DNA from: Brachybacterium saurashtrense
GTDB lineage: Bacteria; Actinomycetota; Actinomycetes; Actinomycetales; Dermabacteraceae
DNA: 64,000 nt
Assembly (NCBI RefSeq): GCF_003355475.1
Contig: NZ_CP031356.1
Location: 744,001 to 808,000 of the forward strand
Direction: 5' to 3'
Shown here: positions 1-8,617 of the stretch, piece by piece
How the letters are laid out: each line of letters opens with the position of its first letter
Numbering within the stretch: the stretch's first letter is position 1
Program-made: the position numbers and the translations under genes
The notes under the pieces: model-generated
Database searches by the model: none
What the model was told of the DNA's origin: nothing
What the model saw: the letters and a program-made list of their open reading frames with translations, nothing else

Positions 1-874
1 CGATCAGCTCGAGCACCTCGTCGAGGTTCTTCTCCTTCGCCAGGCGGGAGACGGACAGCAGCACCCGCTGCCCGGCGGCGATGCCGAGGGAGGCGCGCAG
101 GGAGCGCACATCGTCGCGCTCGGCCGGGGTGCGCGCCGGGCGGAACCGCTCCAGGTCCAGTCCGGTGGGGATCACCCGCACCGGGCGCCGCACCCGGTAC
201 TCCTCCAGCAGGCGCGAGACCTTCTGGGTGGGCACGATCACGGCGTCCGCCGGGGCGAGCACGTGGCGGGAGAACGAGGCGACCACCTTCCGGCCCACGG
301 TGCGGCTGGGGGAGTAGTAGTGCGTGTAGTCCTCGTAGATCGTGTGGTACGTGTGCACCAGCGGGATCGACAGGGTGCGTGCGATCCGCCGCGCCCACAC
401 GTAGGTGGAGAACTCGCACTGGGAGTGGACCACGTCCGGGCGCCAGTCCAGCACGTCCCGCAGCACGCGGCGGCTGGCCGGCATGCCGATCCGGGCGCGG
501 TCGTACACCATCGCGGCGGAGACCGAGCCGATCCGGTACACACCCTCCTCCTGCTGGGGACGGATCCCCTGGGCGAGGGTCAGCACCCGCACCTCGCAGC
601 CCAGCGCCACCAGCGCGCGCCGCAGGGTCTGGACCGAGGCCACCACGCCGTTGACCACGGGCTCCCACCAGTCGGTGGTGAGCAGCACCCGCAGCGGGCG
701 CTGCGCGGGCCGGGGACGCGGGACGCGGCGGGGGCGGGGCAGGGACGTGAACGATCGCACCCCTCGAGCCTCGCACTCCGCGCCGCCTGACGCGTCCTCC
801 GAGCGGCGGAGAGGCATCAGACCTGCGTCTGACCCCCGTGCGCGCCGCTCGCCGCGGGCAGTCCTGAGGTTCAT
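1..874 (-). CDS. GT4 family glycosyltransferase, glycolipid type (3' end outside window)
   Basis: Partial: 291 codons are visible and the C-terminal nucleotide-sugar half runs off the left edge. The recognisable GT-B fold begins near residue 61 (RVLLTTDWWEPVVNG), with HTYHT at about 174-178, PTGLDLERF at about 236-244 and SVSRLAKEKN at about 274-283. The HTYHTxYEDY pattern is the one I associate with monoglucosyl-diacylglycerol synthases of the GT4 family, so a membrane glycolipid role at the inner face of the membrane is likely. The first 60 residues are basic, low in similarity and odd for the family. ATG at 874 is preceded by TAGGCT six bases upstream (leaderless style); GTG at 760 or ATG at 817 are alternatives that would trim the extension. 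Donor and acceptor cannot be fixed from sequence. Confidence 0.8.
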   Translation of the reverse strand, partial: MNLRTARGERRARGSDAGLMPLRRSEDASGGAECEARGVRSFTSLPRPRRVPRPRPAQRPLRVLLTTDWWEPVVNGVVASVQTLRRALVALGCEVRVLTLAQGIRPQQEEGVYRIGSVSAAMVYDRARIGMPASRRVLRDVLDWRPDVVHSQCEFSTYVWARRIARTLSIPLVHTYHTIYEDYTHYYSPSRTVGRKVVASFSRHVLAPADAVIVPTQKVSRLLEEYRVRRPVRVIPTGLDLERFRPARTPAERDDVRSLRASLGIAAGQRVLLSVSRLAKEKNLDEVLELI

Positions 875-880
875 GGCTCG

Positions 881-886
881 AGCCTA
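881..886 (-). promoter_or_regulatory. -10 box for the GT4 gene, leaderless type
   Basis: TAGGCT on the minus strand ends six bases before the ATG at 874. This spacing would place transcription start at the start codon. No convincing -35 is seen. Confidence 0.4.
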
Positions 887-952
887 CGACCGCCCCCGCG
901 GGCCCGGCACGGGGCGCGCCCGACCCGTCGCGGAGAGTTTCCCCCTAGTGCG

Positions 953-1435
953 TCAGCCCGTCACCTGGTAACGGGCGGTGAAGGAGGCGGAGGCCAGCTG
1001 CTGGGAGAAGATCGCGAAGCGGGCCCCGATGTGCGGGGCGTCGGGGTCCGCGCCCAGCGTCTCGACCGGCAGGGCGTGGACGGAGAACACGTAGCGGTGC
1101 GGCGGGCCGGCGGGCGGCTCCGGACCGTCGTACCCGGCGGTGCCGAAGTCGTTGCGCGCCTGCTTCAGGGAGGGGTCCTCGCGCGGGACCCCGAGCGGCA
1201 GCGAGGTGGTGGAGGCCGGGATGTCCCAGGCCACCCAGTGCCAGAACCCGGAGCCCGTGGGGGCGTCCGGGTCGAAGCAGGTCACCGCGAAGGAGCGGGT
1301 GCCCTCGGGCGCGTTCGACCACTGCAGGTCCGGGGAGAGGTTCTCGCCGCCGAGGTTCGCGACCAGCTGCTGCGGTGCGACGTCGGAGCCGGCAGGCGTG
1401 GCGGAGGAGGTGAGGGTGAAGACGTTCTCGGTCAT
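953..1435 (-). CDS. YbhB/YbcL family (PEBP-like) protein
   Basis: 160 residues, the normal length of bacterial phosphatidylethanolamine-binding-protein homologues. The family ligand-pocket motifs are present: DPDAPTGSGFWHW (about 57-69) and GPPHRYVFSVHAL (about 107-119). The cellular role of bacterial PEBP proteins is poorly defined; they are soluble and bind small anionic ligands. ATG at 1435 is preferred to GTG at 1444 because TACAGT lies seven bases upstream of the ATG. It sits between the GT4 gene and the tandem ligases on the same strand, but has its own promoter-like box, so operon membership is uncertain. Confidence 0.85.
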   Translation of the reverse strand: MTENVFTLTSSATPAGSDVAPQQLVANLGGENLSPDLQWSNAPEGTRSFAVTCFDPDAPTGSGFWHWVAWDIPASTTSLPLGVPREDPSLKQARNDFGTAGYDGPEPPAGPPHRYVFSVHALPVETLGADPDAPHIGARFAIFSQQLASASFTARYQVTG

Positions 1436-1442
1436 GGCGGTC

Positions 1443-1448
1443 ACTGTA
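1443..1448 (-). promoter_or_regulatory. -10 box for the PEBP gene, leaderless type
   Basis: TACAGT on the minus strand, seven bases before ATG 1435. It decides the start codon in favour of 1435 over the GTG at 1444. Confidence 0.4.
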
Positions 1449-1489
1449 GGCGGGTCGCGAAGAGACGTCGACCGCGACCCGTCCGCACC

Positions 1490-2764
1490 TCAGAATCCGT
1501 CGGACGAGGGGCGGGGGTAGTGCTGCAGGAACTTCTTGACCTGGTTCGCCATCGCCGCACGCACGTACAGGCGGCGCCGGAAGCCCTCCACCGGGTAGGA
1601 GAGCGGGTGCACGGTGCGGCGTCGGCCGATCTCCCGCACCCGCGCGCGCAGATCCGGATCCACGATGTAGCGGCGCAGCAGCGGCCAGGGCACGATCGAG
1701 TAGAGGATCTCCTCGCGAGGCACCAGCCGTGCCGGCTCCCGGTTCTCGACCAGATCGGCGACCACCGGCTCGGCGACGTTCGCCCCGGCGGCGGTCATGT
1801 AGTAGTTGTTGCGCCCGATGCGGGGGTTGACCTCGAAGAATTTCGCCACCCCGTCGCGCGGGTCGATCTTCACGTCGAAGTTCGCATAGCCGCGGTAGCC
1901 CGAGTGCTCGAGGAACCGCACGGACTGCTCGAACACCTCCGGCAGATCGGTGGTGAACATCGCCGCGGGGTTCCCGAGGGCGCCCGGGGTGTGCTCCTCG
2001 AGCAGCACCTGCGCGCCGCCCAGCAGCGTGACCGTGCCGCGGGTGTCCACGTACGCGGTCACCGAGAGCATCGCGGTGTCGTCCCCGGGGATCATCTCCT
2101 GCAGCACGAAGCGATCCCGGTACCCGGCCTCCGTCAGCCGCGCGACCAGGTCGGTCAGCTGCCGCCGGTCCTCGATCTCGAACACCTTGCGCTTGCCGGG
2201 GAAGGAGACCGCGTTGTACGCCGAGGAGCGGGAGGCCTTGGCCACCAGCGGCCAGCCCAGGTCCAGCTCGGGGATCGCCGGGGCGGTGCCGGCGGAGAAG
2301 TCGAGCACCTCCGTGCGGGGGGTGGGCACGTCGATCTCGGCGCAGAGCCGGGAGAAGGTGGCCTTGTCCGCCACCGCCTCCAGCACGTCGTCGTCCAGCA
2401 GCGGCAGGTGGTAGAACGCGGCGAGCTCCTCCCGCCGGGAGGCCAGCAGCGCCACCAGGAAGTCCGCGTTGGCCAGCAGGATCGGGCGGGTGCCGCCGGG
2501 GCGGGCGGCCTTGTCGCGGCCCACCTGCAGCAGCGCCTGGACCATGTCCTCCTCGGAGGCGGACATGCTCAGCTCCACCGTGCGCAGGATCGAGGAGTCC
2601 GCCACCGGCCCGGCCACGTGCCGGGTCACCACCGTGGAGATCGTCCCGTACTTCTCGTGGAAGGCGCGGGCCAGGGCGTAGATGCCGATGTCACCGCCGA
2701 GCAGCACCAGGTCGACCTCGGGGTCGGGTGCGGCGGGGTAGGGGTGCGGCGGGGTGTCGGGCAT
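1490..2764 (-). CDS. ATP-grasp carboxylate-amine ligase, D-aspartate-ligase-like (downstream paralogue)
   Basis: 424 residues. The N-terminal pre-ATP-grasp region reads LVLLGGDIGIYALARAFHEKYG (in two parts: LVLLGGDIG and IYALARAFHEKYG), then FPGKRKVFEIED in the ATP-grasp N-lobe, an MIPGDDTAM loop and FFEVNPRIGRNNYY (about 309-322), the metal/ATP-binding C-lobe. This pattern matches the COG3919 group; from memory it is very close to the enterococcal D-aspartate ligase Asl(fm), which activates the side-chain carboxylate of D-Asp with ATP and joins it to the peptidoglycan stem peptide. The substrate here is not provable by eye. ATG 2764 has a good AAGGA ten bases upstream; the open frame extends further but without similarity. 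It lies 44 bases after its paralogue, so the two are very probably co-transcribed. Confidence 0.8.
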   Translation of the reverse strand: MPDTPPHPYPAAPDPEVDLVLLGGDIGIYALARAFHEKYGTISTVVTRHVAGPVADSSILRTVELSMSASEEDMVQALLQVGRDKAARPGGTRPILLANADFLVALLASRREELAAFYHLPLLDDDVLEAVADKATFSRLCAEIDVPTPRTEVLDFSAGTAPAIPELDLGWPLVAKASRSSAYNAVSFPGKRKVFEIEDRRQLTDLVARLTEAGYRDRFVLQEMIPGDDTAMLSVTAYVDTRGTVTLLGGAQVLLEEHTPGALGNPAAMFTTDLPEVFEQSVRFLEHSGYRGYANFDVKIDPRDGVAKFFEVNPRIGRNNYYMTAAGANVAEPVVADLVENREPARLVPREEILYSIVPWPLLRRYIVDPDLRARVREIGRRRTVHPLSYPVEGFRRRLYVRAAMANQVKKFLQHYPRPSSDGF

Positions 2765-2808
2765 GGTGGCGGGGTCCTTTCCGGGCGGGGCCGGGCGAGG
2801 GGCGGGGA

Positions 2809-4068
2809 TCAGAAGCCGGTGTCGGTGGGGCGCGGGTACACGGCGCGGTACTTCCGCACGAAGTTCGCGCCGGAGACGACGGAGTAGGCCCGCATCCACA
2901 GGCCCTCCGGACCGTACCGGAAGGGATTGCGCAGGCCGCGCCGGGCCACCTGCCGCACCCACGCGCGCAGCGCCGTGTCCCGCACGTACCGCAGCACCAG
3001 GCGCAGCGGCAGGATCGTGTAGAGGATCGGGGCGGTCACCACCACCTGCGCGAGGTCGCGGCCGTGCACGCGGTCCTCCACCACGTGCCGGGCCACGCTC
3101 TCCCCGGCGGCGGTGACGTAGTAGTTGTTCCGGCCGATGCGCGGGTTGATCTCGAAGAAGCACTCCCGGCCGGTGCGCGGATCCACCTTCACGTCGAAGT
3201 TCGCGAAGCCCACGTAGTCCACCGCGTCCAGGAACCGCTGCGCGGCGGCGGTGAGGGAGGGGAAGTCCCCGGTGATCATCGCGGCGGGGCGCCCCAGCGC
3301 CTCCGGGGTGTGCTCGCCCAGCAGCACCTGGGCGGCGCACAGCAGCGTCACCTCCCCGCGGCTGGAGCGGTAGGCGGTCACCGAGCGCTGCGCGGTGTCG
3401 TCGCCCTCGATGAGCTCCTGGAACAGGAAGCGCCCGGTGAACCCGGACTCGCGCAGGCGCCGCACCAGGTCCTGCTGCTCCGCGGCGGACTCGAGGAAGA
3501 ACACCTTCTTCTTCCCCGGGAAGTCGACGTGGTGGTACTCGGCCGTGTTGGCCGCCTTGCCCACCACCGGGTAGGACCAGGGCAGCTCCTCGTGGCCGTT
3601 CCAGTCCGGCTCCTCGGCGCGGGAGAAGTCCACGATCACGGTGGGGACGGTGTCGATGTCGAGCTCGCGGCAGATCTCCGCGAACTCGGCCTTGTCGGCC
3701 AGGCGCGCGAGCAGGGCGGCGTCCACCTGGGCGAGGAGGTAGTGCGGCTCGAGCTCCGCACGGAAGCGGTCGAGGAAGGCGATCAGCGAGTCCGCGTTCG
3801 TCAGCAGCAGCGCGGGACGACCGGCCGGCCGCCGCGCCGCGAGGTCCAGCAGCGCATCGCGCATGTCCTCGTCGCTCGCCTCGGCGCCCAGCGTCACGAG
3901 ATCCGAGGTGACGGTGCGCTCGTTCATCGCCACCGGCACCCGCACCACGGTGGTGCAGCGCATCCCGTACTCCTGGTGGAACGCGATGGTGAGGTTCAGC
4001 GAGTTCAGGCCGGCGCCGAGGACGACGACGTCGAACCCGGGATCGACCGGGGCGGAGGGCGAGCGCAT
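2809..4068 (-). CDS. ATP-grasp carboxylate-amine ligase, D-aspartate-ligase-like (upstream paralogue)
   Basis: 419 residues, collinear with the next gene throughout: VVLGAGLNSLNLTIAFHQEYG at the N-terminus (seen as VVLGAGLNS then LNLTIAFHQEYG), FPGKKKVFFLES, LIEGDDTAQRSVTAY, and FFEINPRIGRNNYYVTAAG. The G-D-I to G-A-G change at the nucleotide-fold turn and many substitutions elsewhere show an old duplication rather than a recent copy. Expected reaction: ATP-dependent ligation of an amino-acid carboxylate to an amine through an acyl-phosphate. ATG 4068 is chosen because conserved sequence starts just after it and TAGGAT sits seven bases upstream; the open frame to 4149 is basic and looks non-coding. 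Possible job: adding one residue of a two-residue peptidoglycan bridge (see findings). Confidence 0.8.
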   Translation of the reverse strand: MRSPSAPVDPGFDVVVLGAGLNSLNLTIAFHQEYGMRCTTVVRVPVAMNERTVTSDLVTLGAEASDEDMRDALLDLAARRPAGRPALLLTNADSLIAFLDRFRAELEPHYLLAQVDAALLARLADKAEFAEICRELDIDTVPTVIVDFSRAEEPDWNGHEELPWSYPVVGKAANTAEYHHVDFPGKKKVFFLESAAEQQDLVRRLRESGFTGRFLFQELIEGDDTAQRSVTAYRSSRGEVTLLCAAQVLLGEHTPEALGRPAAMITGDFPSLTAAAQRFLDAVDYVGFANFDVKVDPRTGRECFFEINPRIGRNNYYVTAAGESVARHVVEDRVHGRDLAQVVVTAPILYTILPLRLVLRYVRDTALRAWVRQVARRGLRNPFRYGPEGLWMRAYSVVSGANFVRKYRAVYPRPTDTGF

Positions 4069-4075
4069 GAGCGCG

Positions 4076-4081
4076 ATCCTA
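4076..4081 (-). promoter_or_regulatory. -10 box for the tandem ATP-grasp operon
   Basis: TAGGAT on the minus strand, seven bases before ATG 4068. It could also act as a weak ribosome site (AGGA). The terminator of the preceding operon lies just upstream. Confidence 0.35.
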
Positions 4082-4096
4082 GCGGGGAGGCGGGCT

Positions 4097-4129
4097 CCGG
4101 CCGCGCAGGGACGGGCCCTGCGCGGCCGG
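4097..4129 (-). terminator. GC-rich hairpin ending the maltose operon
   Basis: Perfect 14-bp stem (4097-4110 with 4116-4129) and a five-base loop, about 60 bases past the stop of the GH13 gene. There is no U-run, as is usual for actinobacterial terminators. Confidence 0.6.
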
Positions 4130-4189
4130 ACGTGAGCACCGCGACTCACCGGCGACCCGCCGGAAGCTGCCGGAGCCCTCCGGGGCGGC

Positions 4190-5887
4190 TCAGCGCCGAC
4201 GCAGCCACACGGCGGCGTCGGCCGGGAGCCGGCCGGGCACGGGCTCGGCGGAGCCGACCAGCACCTCCGCGTCCGCGAGGTCGAGGCCGTCCGGGCCGGC
4301 GGGCAGGGGCAGCTCCTGCTCCGAGGTGTTCACCAGCACCACCACCTCGCCGCGCACCAGGCCCAGCAGGCCCTCGGGCAGGTCCTCGAGGAATTCCACC
4401 GGGGCATCCGGACGGCCCAGGCCGTGCTCCCTGCGCAGCGCGATCGCGGCGCGGTACATCTCCAGCGTCGACCCGGGCACGCCCTCCTGCGCGTCCGCCG
4501 CCAGCGCCCCGAACTCCTCCGGCTGCGGCAGCCAGCTCTCCCCGGTGGGGGAGAAGCCGTACGCGGGGGCGTCCGCCCGCCAGGGCAGTGGCACGCGGCA
4601 GCCGTCGCGGCCGGGCACCCCGGCTCGCAGGTGGGCGGGGTCCTCGCGCAGCGCGTCGGGGATCTCCGCGACCTCCGGCAGGCCCAGCTCCTCGCCCTGG
4701 TACAGGTAGGCGGCGCCCGGCAGGGACAGCATCAGCAGCGTCGCCGCGCGGGCGCGGGCCAGGCCCAGAGCCGCGTCCGGCGTCTCCGCGCGGCCCAGAC
4801 CCTCGCCGAAGCGGTAGCCGGGCGGGAAGCCGTACCGCGTGGCGTGCCGGATCACGTCGTGGTTGGACAGCACCCAGGTGGTGGGCGCGCCCACGGCGTC
4901 GGCCAGGGCCAGCGGCTTCTCGATCGCCGCCCGCATCGTCTCCACGCCCCAGGTGGCCTGGAGGAATCCGAAGTTGAAGGACTGGTGCGCCTCCTCCGGG
5001 CCGATGTACAGCGGCAGCCGGTGCTCGGGGATCCAGGCCTCCAGCACCATCATCCGCTCGCCCTCGTAGGAGTCCAGGATCGGCCGCCACTCGCGGTAGA
5101 TCTCCAGCACCCCGTCGTTGTCGAAGTAGATCGGCACCTCGCCCTCGGGGATGTCCAGCAGCCCCTCGGCGTTGACGGCGGCGTCGGGCAGACCCTCGGG
5201 CTTGACCATCCCGTGGGCGACGTCCACGCGGAACCCGTCGGCCCCGCGATCCAGCCAGAACCGCAGCACGTCCCGGAACAGGGCGTGCACGCGCGGGTTC
5301 TGCCAGTTCCAGTCCGGCTGGGAGGTGTCGAAGATGTGCAGGTACCACTGCCCGGGCGTGCCGTCCGCCTCGGTGATGCGGGTCCAGGCCTCGCCGTGGA
5401 AGATCGAGGTCCAGTTGTTCGGCGGCAGCTCGCCGTGCTCGCCCCGGCCGTCGGCGAACACGTACATGTCCCGCTCGGGGGAGCCGGGCCCGGCGGCCAG
5501 CGCCTGCTGGAACAGCTCGTGCTCGCTCGAGGAGTGGTTGGGGACGATGTCCACGATCACCTTCAGGCCCATCGCGTGGGCGGAGGCGATGAGCTCGTCG
5601 GCATCGGCGAGGGAGCCGAAGCGCGGGTCCACGTCGCAGTAGTCGGCCACGTCGTAGCCGCCGTCGCGCTGCGGGGAGGTGAAGAAGGGCGAGAGCCAGA
5701 GGGCGTCCACGCCGAGGTCCCGCAGGTGGGGCAGGTGCGCGGTGATGCCGGGCAGGTCGCCCATGCCGTCGCCGTCCGCATCGGCGAAGGAACGGGGGTA
5801 GACCTGGTAGACGACGGCGTCGCGCCACCAGGGGGTCGTGGCGGCGTCCGCTCCGGGGGCGTGCTGGGCGGGGGACTGTGCGGTCAT
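4190..5887 (-). CDS. GH13 alpha-glucosidase
   Basis: 565 residues, cytoplasmic by lack of a signal peptide. The (beta/alpha)8 GH13 regions are in order: DIVPNHSS (113-120, region I), GFRVDVAHG with nucleophile Asp222 (region II), VLEAWIP with acid/base Glu283 (region III) and SNHDV with Asp344 (region IV). WWRDAVVYQVYPRSF at the N-terminus is typical of oligo-1,6-/alpha-1,4-glucosidases. It should split imported maltose or maltodextrins to glucose. It is the last gene of the mal operon, 97 bases after malG. ATG 5887 is preferred; a GTG at 5947 would add a low-complexity Ser/Thr stretch encoded by a tandem repeat. Trehalose-6-phosphate hydrolase or sucrose activity cannot be excluded. Confidence 0.9.
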   Translation of the reverse strand: MTAQSPAQHAPGADAATTPWWRDAVVYQVYPRSFADADGDGMGDLPGITAHLPHLRDLGVDALWLSPFFTSPQRDGGYDVADYCDVDPRFGSLADADELIASAHAMGLKVIVDIVPNHSSSEHELFQQALAAGPGSPERDMYVFADGRGEHGELPPNNWTSIFHGEAWTRITEADGTPGQWYLHIFDTSQPDWNWQNPRVHALFRDVLRFWLDRGADGFRVDVAHGMVKPEGLPDAAVNAEGLLDIPEGEVPIYFDNDGVLEIYREWRPILDSYEGERMMVLEAWIPEHRLPLYIGPEEAHQSFNFGFLQATWGVETMRAAIEKPLALADAVGAPTTWVLSNHDVIRHATRYGFPPGYRFGEGLGRAETPDAALGLARARAATLLMLSLPGAAYLYQGEELGLPEVAEIPDALREDPAHLRAGVPGRDGCRVPLPWRADAPAYGFSPTGESWLPQPEEFGALAADAQEGVPGSTLEMYRAAIALRREHGLGRPDAPVEFLEDLPEGLLGLVRGEVVVLVNTSEQELPLPAGPDGLDLADAEVLVGSAEPVPGRLPADAAVWLRRR

Positions 5888-5897
5888 GGAACTGCTT

Positions 5898-5921
5898 TCG
5901 GTGGTGCTGTCGGTGGTGCTG
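5898..5921. repeat. 12-bp tandem direct repeat before the GH13 start
   Basis: Two exact adjacent copies of a 12-bp unit, 11 bases upstream of the GH13 ATG on the minus strand. It lies between malG and the GH13 gene and could modulate translation, or be slippage-prone. Confidence 0.5.
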
Positions 5922-5984
5922 TCGGGCGGGTGGGGCGCGGAGGGCACGGGCCCGGGCCGGGGGCCGGCGCCGGGCCCGCGCGCC

Positions 5985-6884
5985 TCAGCCCTTCACGGCG
6001 CCGGCGGTGGAGCCGCCGACGATGTAGCGCTGCAGGAACTGGTAGAGGATGATCACCGGGACCATCACCATCACGGACCCGGCGGCGAAGACGCCCAGGT
6101 TGTTCGAGCGGTCCGAGGAGAACATCCCGTACATGCCCACGGCGAGGGTCTTCTTCGAGTCGTCGGTGAGGAAGATCGAGCCGATCAGGAACTCGCTCAT
6201 CGAGCCCACCAGGGCCAGCAGCAGGGTGGTGGCGAGGATCGGGGTCATCGAGGGGACCAGGATCTTGCGGAACGCCTGCCAGTGGGTGGCGCCGTCGATG
6301 ATCGCCGCCTCGTCGAGGGACCGCGGGATGGTGTCGAAGAAGCCCTTGAGCAGCCACACCTGGCCGAAGGCGCCGCCCATCAGCACCGCGATGTAGCCGG
6401 CTAGGGTGTTCAGGCCCAGCATCGGCACCGCCTCGCCGAGATCCGCGATCATCGTGTACACCGCGATCATGGACAGGATCGCGGGGAACATCATGATCAG
6501 CAGCACCGCGAGCATGCCGCCGCGGCGGCCCCGGAAGCGGAAGCGGCTGAAGGCGTAGGCGGCCAGCAGGGAGAGGAACACCTGCCCCACGGCCACCACC
6601 CCGCACACGATGATCGTGTTGAGGTACCAGCGCAGGAAGTTCGCGCGCTCGCCGGAGAGCATCGCGGCGTAGTGCTCGAGGGTGACCCCGCGGGTGGGCA
6701 GCAGCCCCGCGGAGGAGAGCGAGCCGCTCTCATTCACCGAGGCGGAGAGGACGAACATGATCGGGAAGACGGCGAAGACGATCGCCAGCACGCCGACGAC
6801 GTGCCGCCAGCCGATCTCGGCGAACCAGCGGCCGGCGGGCATGCGGCGTCGCGCCTCGACGCGCGGAGCGGTGGTGGTGCTCAT
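5985..6884 (-). CDS. malG: Maltose ABC transporter permease MalG
   Basis: 299 residues with six predicted membrane spans beginning near residue 29. The EAA loop that contacts the ATPase is clear: DEAAIIDGATHWQAFRKILVP (EAAIIDGATHWQ around 200). It ends in GAVKG, close to the C-terminus of enteric MalG. Start ATG 6884 has GGAAGG a few bases upstream; the same open frame continues far upstream only as a shadow of malF. It is 20 bases after malF, so the two permeases are co-translated. With MalF it forms the membrane channel of the maltose/maltodextrin importer. Confidence 0.93.
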   Translation of the reverse strand: MSTTTAPRVEARRRMPAGRWFAEIGWRHVVGVLAIVFAVFPIMFVLSASVNESGSLSSAGLLPTRGVTLEHYAAMLSGERANFLRWYLNTIIVCGVVAVGQVFLSLLAAYAFSRFRFRGRRGGMLAVLLIMMFPAILSMIAVYTMIADLGEAVPMLGLNTLAGYIAVLMGGAFGQVWLLKGFFDTIPRSLDEAAIIDGATHWQAFRKILVPSMTPILATTLLLALVGSMSEFLIGSIFLTDDSKKTLAVGMYGMFSSDRSNNLGVFAAGSVMVMVPVIILYQFLQRYIVGGSTAGAVKG

Positions 6885-6904
6885 GGGTGACCCCTTCCGC
6901 GGGC

Positions 6905-8482
6905 TCAGTTGACGTCCTCGAGGACGTTGGTGAATCGGAACTGGACCGCCGCCAGCACGCCCGTGAGGACGAACAGGCACACGGAGACGGCGGAGGCGAA
7001 GCCGAAGTCCGCCCCGGAGCCGCCGAAGGCGATGCGGTACACCATCGAGATGAGGATGTCGGTGGCGCCGCGGCCGGAGCCGTCGGGGAACGGCCCGCCC
7101 TCGGTGAGCAGCTCGATCGCGTTGAAGTTGTTGAAGTTGAAGGCGAAGGAGGAGACCAGCAGCGGGGCCACCGCCACCAGCAGCAGCGGCAGCACGATCT
7201 TCGAGGTGGTCTCCAGCCGGGAGGCGCCGTCCATCCGGGAGGCCTCCATCAGCTCGTCGGGGATCGCCTGCAGCGCGCCGGTGGAGACGATGAACATGTA
7301 CGGGAAGCCCATCCACAGGTTCGTCAGCAGCACGGCCACCTTCGCGAGCGTGGGATCCCCGAACCAGTCCAGGTGCAGTCCGAGGGTCTCGTTGAGCAGG
7401 CCGAAGTCGCGGTTGTAGAAGTTCGACCACACCAGCAGGGAGATGAAGCCGGGGATCGCGTACGGCATGATCAGCACCGAGCGGTAGAAGCGCCGGCCCT
7501 TCAGACGCTGGTCGTTGAGCACCAGCGCCAGGAAGAAGCCCAGGGCGAAGGTGAGCAGCACGGAGCCGGCCGCGAACACCAGGGTCCACACGAAGGCGGA
7601 GACGAACTGGCCGGCGACCACCGGATTGGTGAACAGGCGCTCGTAGTTGGACAGGCCCACGTTCTGCAGCCAGCCCTGGGAGAACGCGCGCGACCCCTCG
7701 GAGTCCACGAAGTACTGCGAATCGCCCACGGTCCCCACCGTGTACACCTCGCCGGTGGAGGTGTCGGTGATGGTGTCGGCCGCCTCGTCGTACTGCAGCA
7801 CGGTGGTGCCCACGAAGGCCTGGTTCACGCCCAGCGGACGCACCGCCGAGGAGTCGTCCACGGGCACGGCGAGCTGCATCAGCTCGTCGTAGACGGCGTT
7901 GACCTGCCCGGCATCGAGCACCGTGAGCCCGTCCACCTCGGTGACCCGGCCGTCGGCCACGGTGACGGTGCCGGGGTCGGCCGGCTCGAGGGCGGTCTCG
8001 GCGTCGCCGCGCAGCACGGTGCCGTCGGCCGGGTCCACGAGGAAGAGCTCGAACGGGCCCTCGGCGGGGGAGCCGGAGGTGGCCACGGTCATCGCGTAGC
8101 GCGGGGAGTCCGCGGACTGCTGCACGGAGCTGGCCACGATCGCGCCGATCGCCTGCTCCTTGGTGCCGCGGGTGCCGTCGCCGTAGTTGGTGAAGGAGTA
8201 CCCGACGGTGAGGGCGATCGGCAGGATGAGGAACACGGCGAGGAAGAACGTGCCGGGGAAGAGGTACTTCCCGGGCACGAAGCGCTTCGTGGAGTACAGG
8301 GCGAAGATCCCGGCCGCGGCGAGCACCAGCACGGCCAGCCACATCCAGGAGGCCTGGGAGATCAGCACCGGGGCGATGAACACGGTCACCGCCAGCGTGA
8401 TGCCGAGCACCGCGATGCGGGTGACCAGGGCCGGGACCGACGTGGACCGCGTGCGGTGCGCGGGCGCGTGCGTCGAGGTCAT
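6905..8482 (-). CDS. malF: Maltose ABC transporter permease MalF with large external loop
   Basis: 525 residues, far longer than ordinary sugar permeases (about 300). Three N-terminal spans are followed by an external domain of about 150 residues (roughly 95-260), then the permease core with the EAA motif EASRMDGASRLETTSKIVLP (about 400). SFAFNFNNFNAIELLTEGGP is the hallmark of true MalF proteins. The big loop corresponds to the P2 loop of enteric MalF that contacts MalE. ATG 8482 follows a 181-base gap holding a strong hairpin after malE. It pairs with MalG. Confidence 0.93.
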   Translation of the reverse strand: MTSTHAPAHRTRSTSVPALVTRIAVLGITLAVTVFIAPVLISQASWMWLAVLVLAAAGIFALYSTKRFVPGKYLFPGTFFLAVFLILPIALTVGYSFTNYGDGTRGTKEQAIGAIVASSVQQSADSPRYAMTVATSGSPAEGPFELFLVDPADGTVLRGDAETALEPADPGTVTVADGRVTEVDGLTVLDAGQVNAVYDELMQLAVPVDDSSAVRPLGVNQAFVGTTVLQYDEAADTITDTSTGEVYTVGTVGDSQYFVDSEGSRAFSQGWLQNVGLSNYERLFTNPVVAGQFVSAFVWTLVFAAGSVLLTFALGFFLALVLNDQRLKGRRFYRSVLIMPYAIPGFISLLVWSNFYNRDFGLLNETLGLHLDWFGDPTLAKVAVLLTNLWMGFPYMFIVSTGALQAIPDELMEASRMDGASRLETTSKIVLPLLLVAVAPLLVSSFAFNFNNFNAIELLTEGGPFPDGSGRGATDILISMVYRIAFGGSGADFGFASAVSVCLFVLTGVLAAVQFRFTNVLEDVN

Positions 8483-8617
8483 GAGGCGACACTGCCTTTC
8501 AGGGAGCGGAGGGGCGGGCGCGGCCGACGGCGGCGCGCGGGGAGCGGGAGCACCGTCGCTGCGAGCAGGGGGAGCCGGTCGACGGTCCGGGAGCGGGGGA
8601 GCGCGGTGCGGGGTGCT

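Noticed and set aside
1031-2887. 618-codon plus-strand frame opposite the ATP-grasp gene
   Set aside because: Composition is Arg/Val/Gly/His-rich without motifs; the minus strand holds the conserved protein.
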